NCBI GenBank assembly: GCA_944326305.1
Contig: CALVDL010000025.1
Coordinates: 1 to 46,665 of the forward strand
Direction: 5' to 3'
Source of the DNA: an uncultured Bacteroidales bacterium
GTDB taxonomy: Bacteria > Bacteroidota > Bacteroidia > Bacteroidales > UBA932
Length of the DNA: 46,665 bases
Part shown: positions 40,451 through 46,665 of the stretch, piece after piece
Layout: every line of letters begins with the position of its first letter
How positions within the stretch are numbered: the first letter of the stretch is position 1
Notes under the pieces: model-generated
Told to the model about the DNA's origin: nothing
Seen by the model: the letters and a program-made list of their open reading frames with translations, nothing else
Databases searched by the model: none
Made by a program: the position numbers and the translations under genes

Positions 40451-42478
40451 ATGAAAAACATAATAAAATTACTATCAGCCGGCATTGCCTTTTCCCTTGT
40501 TGCAGGGTGCTCTGACTTTGAGGAGGTAAACAGGAATCCGCAGGCAGTGGATGAACTGGCGGCAAGGCCGTACTATGCACTGAACCAGTCTATCCTTTTT
40601 GCCCAGCAGAATCCAGATACGGGAGAACGTCTGTTCGTTATCAACTGGGCCGCGGCCGCACGTCAGGACGGTGAGGACGGATACGGTACAAGCTCCGGAA
40701 ATTATGATGACAGCCACATGAGTGCATCGTTCAATTACATGTGCAATGCCATGACGTACTGCCAGAATGCGATCACCTTGTGCGATGTGCAGCTCGGCAA
40801 CGCGGACCAGGCAGGCCTGACAGCGCATCAGATCGAGTTCTATCCTAACGTGAAAGCCATTGCGCGTATATGGATGGTCTACCTCATGAGTGAATTCGCC
40901 GATACTTTCGGTCCTATGCCTATAGACGGTTTCCAGGGAGTCAACCCGGAATTCAGGAGCGTAAAGGATGTCTACTATTATATGTACGACGAGCTTGAGG
41001 ATGCAATCGCAAGCATCAATACTTCCGTAGAACCGACGGATGAAGAGAGCCAGTGCGACGAGGCATACGGATATGACCCTGTGAAATGGAAGGCATACGG
41101 CGTGTCGATGTGGATGAGGCTTGCCATGAGGCTGTCCGAGGTCGAGCCGGACAAGGCCCGCTCCGAGTTTGAGGCGGCTCTGGCTGCCGGCGACGGCATA
41201 CTTGTCAATGACGATACTTTCCGTGTACGTGAAGTTGACGGCTGGGACAACCTTTCCGGAGTCATGAGCCGTACCTGGGACTGGCAGACATTGTCCGCCA
41301 CTATGGCAAACCTTACTACCAATCTGGGGGTAGACGTGAAAGCGGTATTGAGCGACGCTTCCGGAGTACTCTATTCTTCTGCGGATGTTTCCAGGTATGA
41401 GAGCAGGATCAGGGATGCGCAGACATACCTCGGCAAGAAGTTCGAAAATCATTTTGCAGTGAATACGGACAATCCTACCAAGCAGTATTTCTTCGATGCC
41501 CTCCCGTCAGTCATTGACCCCCGGGCATTCGTATATTTCTTCCTGCCTGGCGACTATGCCAACAGGAAAGTCAACGGGTATGTACAGAACTTCCTGTCTG
41601 CAGACGCCCGCCAGACCGAAGGAATGTATGATGAAGACGGCAAACTTATCGAGGGGACAGAGACGGATGCGACTTACTGCTGGAACGGACTTCCTGCCGG
41701 CTGGCTCAATGACCAGAGCATGGGCACAAACGGTCTTGCGAACGGAGACGGGGTCAGCACATACGGCTATGGCGGCACCTATCCGCAGCTTGCGGACGAG
41801 TATAGGAACAGCACCAATTTCCGTGTGTTCTTCGGCCCATGGGAGACTTATTTCCTTCTGGCAGAGGCTGCACTCCGCGGATGGAATGTCGGTACTACAG
41901 CAAAGGCAGCCTATGAAGAAGGCATCAGGCTCAGTCTTGAATATACGGGAATGGACCAGCATTATGACAGCTATATAGCGTCGACCACCTACAACAGGGT
42001 CGGGACAAGTGTCGCGTTCGATCATACCGACGAGCCTTCTGACTATGAAATCGAATATGTGGACGGATACACCGGAGAGACTAAGACCACTACATATCAT
42101 TATCCTGAAGTGGAAAACATCCTGTATGTAGGGTTTAACGGCAAAAAAGCCCTCAATGACCAGCTGACGAAGATCATTACCCAGAAGTATATAGCCAATA
42201 CTCCGTGGCTGCCTTTGGAGAACCTGTCTGATCATCGCCGTCTTGGACTTCCGTTCTGGGAAATACCGGTTTCAACCACTACGCTGCCGTATATGCCTGA
42301 ATGGACAAGCACCTCATATCAGGGGCCACAGAAACCGGGGTATTTTGTCCAGAGACTGCCTTATCCTTCCTCTCTCAACAATGCGGATCCTACCGGCTAT
42401 GCCAAAGCTCTGGAACTGCTTGGAGGTGGAAACAGCCGTGTCACCCCGCTCTGGTGGGCTATCGGCGGACATGAATAG
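40451..42478 (+). CDS. SusD/RagB-family glycan-binding outer-membrane lipoprotein (SusD-like_2 type)
   Basis: It is the surface lid of the SusC transporter and binds the oligosaccharide. The 675-aa chain has a lipoprotein signal ending LVAGC at residue 20, followed by SDFEEVNRNPQAVDELA, which is typical of the SusD-like_2 group. Helical TPR-like segments follow, including ARIWMVYLMSEFADTFGPMPI near residue 140 and YGVSMWMRLAMRLSEVEPDKA near residue 215. The region EAALRGW near residue 475 and the C-terminal PLENLSDHRRLGLPFWEIP fit the family. At 675 aa it is longer than classical SusD (about 550). Immediately after it is an intrinsic terminator. Confidence 0.93.
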   Translation: MKNIIKLLSAGIAFSLVAGCSDFEEVNRNPQAVDELAARPYYALNQSILFAQQNPDTGERLFVINWAAAARQDGEDGYGTSSGNYDDSHMSASFNYMCNAMTYCQNAITLCDVQLGNADQAGLTAHQIEFYPNVKAIARIWMVYLMSEFADTFGPMPIDGFQGVNPEFRSVKDVYYYMYDELEDAIASINTSVEPTDEESQCDEAYGYDPVKWKAYGVSMWMRLAMRLSEVEPDKARSEFEAALAAGDGILVNDDTFRVREVDGWDNLSGVMSRTWDWQTLSATMANLTTNLGVDVKAVLSDASGVLYSSADVSRYESRIRDAQTYLGKKFENHFAVNTDNPTKQYFFDALPSVIDPRAFVYFFLPGDYANRKVNGYVQNFLSADARQTEGMYDEDGKLIEGTETDATYCWNGLPAGWLNDQSMGTNGLANGDGVSTYGYGGTYPQLADEYRNSTNFRVFFGPWETYFLLAEAALRGWNVGTTAKAAYEEGIRLSLEYTGMDQHYDSYIASTTYNRVGTSVAFDHTDEPSDYEIEYVDGYTGETKTTTYHYPEVENILYVGFNGKKALNDQLTKIITQKYIANTPWLPLENLSDHRRLGLPFWEIPVSTTTLPYMPEWTSTSYQGPQKPGYFVQRLPYPSSLNNADPTGYAKALELLGGGNSRVTPLWWAIGGHE

Positions 42479-42508
42479 CCTTATGTCTGGATTCTGAAAT
42501 TCATTATC

Positions 42509-42542
42509 GGTCATCCCGGTGCTGTATCGGGATGGCCTTTTT
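42509..42542 (+). terminator. Intrinsic terminator after susD
   Basis: GGTCATCCCG and CGGGATGGCC form a 10-bp stem (one G:U pair) with a 9-nt loop, followed by five T residues. It separates the susCD transcript from the GH29 gene, which has its own -7 box. Confidence 0.85.
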
Positions 42543-42555
42543 GCAGTAAAAAGTC

Positions 42556-42563
42556 TATCTTTG
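42556..42563 (+). promoter_or_regulatory. -7 box of the GH29 gene in the PUL
   Basis: TATCTTTG matches the consensus and lies 28 nt before the ATG at 42592. The nearest TTG is only 12 nt upstream, so the -33 element is poor. Together with the terminator just before it, this suggests a separate transcript from susCD. Confidence 0.45.
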
Positions 42564-42591
42564 TAAGGTCTATTGTAAAATACAATCATAT

Positions 42592-43944
42592 ATGAAATAC
42601 GGGAATATTTTATTGGCCTCTCTGGCCCTGGTGTCAATGACATCATTGCCGCTTGATGCGGAGACCCCTGAGCAGAAGGCCGAACGTATGGAATGGTTCT
42701 CGAGGGCGAAGCTCGGTATTTTCATCCATTGGGGCATCTATTCCAAGGGAGAGACTTCGGAGAGCTGGGCTTTCCACAACGGGACCATTTCCATTGAGGA
42801 TTATATGAAGCAGCGTGAGGCGTTTACGGCTGCCGATTACGACCCTGCATACTGGGCCCGTCTTATAAAAGAGAGCGGTGCGCAGTACACGGTCATCACC
42901 ACCAAGCATCACGACGGGTTCGCCCTGTGGGATACAAAGGCGGGCGACGACAGTGCCGTGAAAAATTCGCCTGCAGGACGTGATGTAATCGCCCCTTTTG
43001 CAGAGGAGGTAAGGAAGCAGGGACTGAAACTCGGTTTCTATTTCTCCCTTATAGACTGGCCGAGAGAAGATTATCCGAACATTTACCGTAACGGTCCTGC
43101 CAAATACGACATTCATAAAGAACCGAAAAGATGGCAGCATTTCGTGGACTTCAATTTTGCCCAGCTGAAAGAGCTGAATGCCTGGAAGCCTGACCTTTAC
43201 TGGTTCGACGGAGACTGGGAGCAGACGGCGGAGGACTGGAAGGCGAAGGAGATAGTGGAGATGCTGCGGGAGACTAACCCCGGAGTGGTGATCAATTCCC
43301 GCATACAGGGCTATGGCGACTATGCCACTCCTGAGCTGGGGGTGCCGGTGACCCGTCCCGAATCTCAATGGTGGGAGACCTGCATGACCATGAACGATTC
43401 GTGGGGCTACAGGGTCGATGATACGGACTACAAGAGCGATATGGTCCTTCTCCGCATGCTTGTAGACTGCATCAGTCTCGGTGGTAACCTTCTTCTGGAT
43501 ATCGGCCCGAGGGCGGACGGTTCCATTCCTGACGAGCAGGTGGCCATCTTGAAAGAGTTCGGACGATGGACATCGAAGCACGCGGAGGCCATTTATGATA
43601 CGAAGGCAGGCATTCCTGCCGGACATGTGCACGGGTACACTTCTCTCAGTCTGGACAGCAAGACACTTTATATCTATCTTCCTTACAGGCCGAACGAGAG
43701 TGTCGAACTCAAAGGTCTCAAAAGCCGTATCAAGGATATCAGGGTAGTAGGCAGCGACGTGAAGCTCGACTGGGTGAGATACAACGACATATCCTGGAGC
43801 GAAGTCCCGGGTGTCTGCTATGTTGAGGTCCCGGAGGATGTGCTTGACGAGAAGATAACGGTGATAGCAGTAGACCTGGAGTCTCCTCTGGAACTTTACC
43901 GGGGTTCAGGCCAGGTCCTCAGTTTCAATGACTATGACGACTGA
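42592..43944 (+). CDS. Alpha-L-fucosidase, glycoside hydrolase family 29 (PUL-linked)
   Basis: It should remove alpha-L-fucose from the glycan imported or bound by the adjacent SusCD. The 450-aa chain has a signal peptide (ILLASLALVSMTSLPLDA). The GH29 barrel contains LGIFIHWGIYSKGE near residue 41, VITTKHHDGFALWDTK near residue 100 and LYWFDGDWE with the nucleophile Asp206. GGNLLLDIGPRADG closes the barrel, and a C-terminal beta domain follows. It is similar in plan to the lone GH29 at 1439, but the two are clearly divergent (for example TTKHHDGF against TSRHHDGF). Bond specificity cannot be assigned. Confidence 0.93.
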   Translation: MKYGNILLASLALVSMTSLPLDAETPEQKAERMEWFSRAKLGIFIHWGIYSKGETSESWAFHNGTISIEDYMKQREAFTAADYDPAYWARLIKESGAQYTVITTKHHDGFALWDTKAGDDSAVKNSPAGRDVIAPFAEEVRKQGLKLGFYFSLIDWPREDYPNIYRNGPAKYDIHKEPKRWQHFVDFNFAQLKELNAWKPDLYWFDGDWEQTAEDWKAKEIVEMLRETNPGVVINSRIQGYGDYATPELGVPVTRPESQWWETCMTMNDSWGYRVDDTDYKSDMVLLRMLVDCISLGGNLLLDIGPRADGSIPDEQVAILKEFGRWTSKHAEAIYDTKAGIPAGHVHGYTSLSLDSKTLYIYLPYRPNESVELKGLKSRIKDIRVVGSDVKLDWVRYNDISWSEVPGVCYVEVPEDVLDEKITVIAVDLESPLELYRGSGQVLSFNDYDD

Positions 43945-44014
43945 TGTCCGTATGGCCTCCCGTTCCGGACAGATCCCTGAAATTCCTGGATGCGTCATTC
44001 TGGGCAGACCCCGG

Positions 44015-44118
44015 GAAATCCCTGGACCTGTCATTTCGAGAGGAGGCTGCAAGCCGGAACCGAGAAATCCCTGGACCTGTCATTTCGAGAGGAGGCCGCA
44101 GGCCGGAACCGAGAAATC
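44015..44118. repeat. Tandem 49-bp repeat upstream of the CBM9/GHL10 gene
   Basis: Two full units (44015-44063, 44064-44112) begin GAAATCCCTGGACCTGTCAT, contain TTTCGAGAGGAGGC and end GCCGGAACCGA; a third starts at 44113 with GAAATC. A degenerate copy precedes them from about 43974. They have no spacers, so this is not a CRISPR. The unit is related to 36964-36997. The repeat lies between the GH29 stop and the next gene's start. Confidence 0.8.
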
Positions 44119-44137
44119 TGTAAAAAACAATATATCA

Positions 44138-46180
44138 ATGAAGAAAACACTATCGTTTATTACCGCACTGTGCCTGTCATCACTGGCATTCGCACAGCCT
44201 CTGTACGAACGTTACAAGGCCGTTCTTACGGAACCCCGCAGCTATGACTGCTTCCGTACTGTGGACCGGATCAAAGTCGACGGCAAACTCAAAGAAGATT
44301 CATGGCTCCGCGCCAGGCCGACCGAGGCATTCGTAGACATCAGGGGAGAAGGTTATCCTGCCCCATGCAAAGAGACTACGGTCAAGATGCTCTGGGACGA
44401 CGACTGCCTTTATATCGCCGCCACCCTCATGGAGGACAATATTGTGGCGAAGCTCACCCAGAGGGACACTATCATCTATCATGACAATGATTTCGAGGTC
44501 TTCCTCGACCCTGACGGGGACGGGGTGCATTATTTCGAGATAGAGAACAATGCGCGGGGTGTCATCTTCGACCTCATGCTGGACAAGCCGTACCGCAGCG
44601 GAGGGTCGTTCTTCATCCCGTGGAACTGCGAAGGGCTCCAGCTCGCTGTCGGCTATGACGGCACGCTGAACAAGGAGAAGGACACCGACCGCAGCTGGAC
44701 AGTGGAGATGGCCATCCCGTTCGAGGCGCTTACATGGAATTTCTCCGACCCGAGGCAGTACACCACCTGGAGGATAAATTTCTCACGGGTGCAGCACCTT
44801 GTGGAAGGGCAGCCTGAAGAGAACTGGGTGTGGACCCCGACAGGGCGGGTCGACATGCACATGCCTGACCGCTGGGGCTTCCTCAATTTCGTGGACGCAC
44901 CGGCCGGGTCAAGGACTATGGGAGGCCATACCCTCGATCTGGATGCGTATAAGCTTCTCTGGGCCATGTTCTATGCCCAGCTTGACAACAAGTCCGCAAA
45001 GGGCAATTTCCTCCGCACCGTGGACGACTTCTTCCTTACGGAGGCCGAACTTTCCTCAATCGGCGAGAATGACAGGATAGATGTTGAGGCCACTTCGGGC
45101 AGCTTCCTTGTAAAGATCACGCTTGCAGGCAGGAACGAGTATTATGCCGTTGACCAGGACGGGAAGTTCACCATAGGCAAGGTGCAGCCGCAGGTCGTGA
45201 AGAACTGGATGTGGATGAGGTTCAAGCCTGAATGGAGCGATGACCGCTACAGGGAGCATTTCGCCAAGGTCCACAGTTGCGGCATCAGCGGCATCCTGTT
45301 CGAGGGATATGACGAGGATGTGTTCCGCATGTGCAAAGAGGCCGGACTGGAGGCACATTACTGGAAGTGGACCATGAACCGTGCGGAGTGCCTGGAGACA
45401 CATCCGGACTGGTTTGCCGTGAACAGGAAAGGGGAGTCCTGCTTTGACCATCCCGCATACGTGGACTACTACAGATTCCTCTGCCCTTCACACGATGGCG
45501 TGGCTGAATATCTGGCCGAAGATTACCTGAAGATGGCCAACCTTCCTTATGTGGACGGGATGCACCTCGACTATGTGCGCTTCCCGGATGTCATCCTGCC
45601 TGTCAGCCTGTGGAAGAACTACGGGATAGAGCAGGTACAGGAGCTTCCGGAGTATGATTTCTGCTATTGCGATGTCTGCCGTGCCAAGTTCAAGGCCCTT
45701 ACCGGAAAAGACCCTCTTGAGCTTAAATACCCTATGGAGGACCAGTCATGGCTCAACTTCAGGTACGACGCCATCACCAATGTCGTCAAGACCATTACAG
45801 CCAGGCTCAAGACCGAGGGCAAGACCCTTACCGCTGCCGTGTTCCCTGGCCCTACAATGGCCAAGCGAATGGTCCGCCAGGACTGGGGCAACTGGCCTTT
45901 AGATGCTTATTTCCCTATGATATACAATGGGTTCTACTATGAAGGCCCGGAATGGATCGGACGTTCTGTCGCTGAAAGCGTGAAGGCTGTCGGAGGTCGT
46001 GCACATATCTATGCCGGCCTCATGTTCCCTGACATCAAGGGAGATGATTTTGAAAAGGCTCTCGATGCCGCATACGGCAATGGGGCAAGCGGAGTCTCAT
46101 TCTTCGACGGCCCTGACTATGAATACCTTGAGCGGCTGAAGGCTTATATGGACAGCCACAACATGGTCCCTGCCAATTAG
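44138..46180 (+). CDS. CBM9-like domain fused to a family-10-like glycosyl hydrolase (GHL10/DUF187 type)
   Basis: The 680-aa secreted protein has a signal peptide ending in SSLAFAQ. A CBM9/DOMON-like sandwich follows at about 40-250 (FRTVDRIKVDGKLKEDSWL, NDFEVFLDPDGDGVHYFEIE), commonly a sugar-binding module. A TIM-barrel hydrolase of the GHL10 type then runs to the end, with SCGISGILFEGYDEDVF near residue 375, HLDYVRFPDV near residue 473 and DAYFPMIYNGFYYEGPEW near residue 587. The conserved Asp in HLDYVRFP is the likely active-site acid. I chose ATG 44138: the longer frame begins in the tandem repeat and would lack a signal peptide. It is the last gene of this PUL; the substrate is unknown. 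Confidence 0.85.
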   Translation: MKKTLSFITALCLSSLAFAQPLYERYKAVLTEPRSYDCFRTVDRIKVDGKLKEDSWLRARPTEAFVDIRGEGYPAPCKETTVKMLWDDDCLYIAATLMEDNIVAKLTQRDTIIYHDNDFEVFLDPDGDGVHYFEIENNARGVIFDLMLDKPYRSGGSFFIPWNCEGLQLAVGYDGTLNKEKDTDRSWTVEMAIPFEALTWNFSDPRQYTTWRINFSRVQHLVEGQPEENWVWTPTGRVDMHMPDRWGFLNFVDAPAGSRTMGGHTLDLDAYKLLWAMFYAQLDNKSAKGNFLRTVDDFFLTEAELSSIGENDRIDVEATSGSFLVKITLAGRNEYYAVDQDGKFTIGKVQPQVVKNWMWMRFKPEWSDDRYREHFAKVHSCGISGILFEGYDEDVFRMCKEAGLEAHYWKWTMNRAECLETHPDWFAVNRKGESCFDHPAYVDYYRFLCPSHDGVAEYLAEDYLKMANLPYVDGMHLDYVRFPDVILPVSLWKNYGIEQVQELPEYDFCYCDVCRAKFKALTGKDPLELKYPMEDQSWLNFRYDAITNVVKTITARLKTEGKTLTAAVFPGPTMAKRMVRQDWGNWPLDAYFPMIYNGFYYEGPEWIGRSVAESVKAVGGRAHIYAGLMFPDIKGDDFEKALDAAYGNGASGVSFFDGPDYEYLERLKAYMDSHNMVPAN

Positions 46181-46199
46181 CTGCCTGATCACCGGTTAC

Positions 46200-46272
46200 A
46201 CACCTGGAAGTTTGGAATTGTTGTAATTAATTGAAAATAATATAATTACCGATTCGTAAAATTTCCAGGTGT
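46200..46272. terminator. Long-range inverted repeat after the PUL
   Basis: ACACCTGGAA (46200-46209) is complementary to TTCCAGGTGT (46263-46272), with an AT-rich 53-nt centre. It begins 20 bp after the stop at 46180 and could form a terminator for both convergent genes. The remaining 46273-46361 has no recognised feature. Confidence 0.45.
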
Positions 46273-46361
46273 TACAAAACTTAATTCGGCCACCCATTCG
46301 GGTTGCCGGTGTGAACGGGCCGGATATCCAACCAAACTTGTGACCGGTTCCTAATCAGTTA

Positions 46362-46665
46362 TCAGTTCTCTGTCAGTGTAGGCAGTTCTCCGGTGAGTTC
46401 GTAACGCCACTCTGAACTTACACTCTGCAATGCGGTGTTCATGACTTTCATAGCATCCGTCCAGTCGCCGTCCGTCACCTGCTCGGTTCCGCCGGTGCCT
46501 ACCTGGTCTTCACCGATGCCTTGTGTCTGGCCGTTGTCTCCCCAGTAGCAGGCGGTGATGATACCGCCACCAAACATGGAGTCCTTGAAGTTCCGTCCCG
46601 CCACGCCGCCTGTGGCTCCTCCCGGGCCGCTGACAGTCCCTTTGGCATGGTAGCAGGCAGTCAGG
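46362..46665 (-). CDS. Fimbrillin-like surface protein with Gly-rich GLUG-type repeats, C-terminal part
   Basis: The minus frame is open to the window edge and ends at TGA 46362-46364, so the N-terminus is cut off. Two related repeats are seen, LTACYHAKGTVSG and ITACYWGDNG, joined by a Gly-rich segment (GPGGATGGVAGRNF). The end is WTDAMKVMNTALQ followed by WRYELTGELPTL. This pattern fits large Bacteroidales fimbrillin/adhesin proteins whose C-terminal half is made of GLUG-like repeats and a short closing domain. A role in surface adhesion is inferred. The GTG at 46604 is not a start. Confidence 0.6.
   Translation of the reverse strand, partial: LTACYHAKGTVSGPGGATGGVAGRNFKDSMFGGGIITACYWGDNGQTQGIGEDQVGTGGTEQVTDGDWTDAMKVMNTALQSVSSEWRYELTGELPTLTEN

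Noticed and set aside
40475..41452. Minus-strand frame of 325 codons
   Set aside because: Antisense to susD, no domain or signal; long shadow frames are common at this GC content.
42643..43632. Minus-strand frame of 329 codons
   Set aside because: Antisense to the GH29 gene with its intact catalytic motifs; no recognisable features.
44015..44118. Possible CRISPR array
   Set aside because: The units are contiguous without unique spacers, and no cas genes are present in the window.
43928..44137. 70-residue N-terminal extension of the CBM9/GHL10 protein
   Set aside because: It translates the 49-bp tandem repeat; a clear signal peptide starts at ATG 44138.

Overview
The window looks like the chromosome of an anaerobic gut Bacteroidales with a fairly high GC content. 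The signs are a SusC/SusD pair with fucosidases, a fimbrillin-like surface protein, a BlaI plus M56/TonB sensor pair, and many promoters of the Bacteroidetes type (a -7 box TAnnTTTG, often with TTG about 19-20 nt upstream). An Alistipes/Rikenellaceae-like host is a guess, not a demonstration.

Layout. 1-1292 is debris: the 3' end of an IS3-family element, then the C-terminal remnant of a LytTR regulator facing a MotA/ExbB-like remnant. 1439-2761 is a lone GH29 fucosidase. 2841-11312 is one long minus-strand block starting from a good promoter: a TIGR02757 protein, a zeta-toxin-like kinase, tldD, tldE, a metal-tailed slyD, an EamA exporter, a GT2 glycosyltransferase and trkA, ending at a 40-bp palindrome. 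11347-14573 is lutA-lutB and lutC, split by about 450 bp of dispersed repeats. 14857-17282 is a self-contained BlaI/M56 operon with an apparent operator and a strong terminator. 17253-21119 (minus) is argB, an argE-like M20 deacylase, mgsA and argH.

21407-29590 is a complete [FeFe]-hydrogenase locus. hydB-hydA-hydC (plus strand) encode an NADH/ferredoxin-linked trimeric hydrogenase, and the convergent hydE-hydG-hydF (minus strand) encode the three H-cluster maturases. 29838-32774 (minus) is an MFS exporter, a cation diffusion facilitator and a TSUP transporter. 32909-33910 is a metallophosphoesterase. It is followed by a candidate 40-aa Cys-rich lipopeptide and an 871-aa transglutaminase-fold lipoprotein. 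37084-46180 is a small polysaccharide utilisation locus: susC, susD, GH29, and a CBM9 plus GHL10-like hydrolase. The right edge cuts a fimbrillin-like surface protein.

The most unusual material is between genes. A 93-bp miniature element with 21-bp terminal inverted repeats (11945-12037) has three partial relatives. All four lie in the same orientation 8-70 bp upstream of minus-strand start codons (slyD, lutC, lutA, hydF), all of them metal, Fe-S or anaerobic redox genes. GC-rich repeat modules adjoin three of these, and a 77-81-bp tandem repeat carrying -7 boxes lies upstream of hydE. I did not find a convincing undescribed defence or biosynthetic system. The shared upstream element, the tiny Cys-rich lipopeptide and the degenerate second transglutaminase domain are the leads most worth following.
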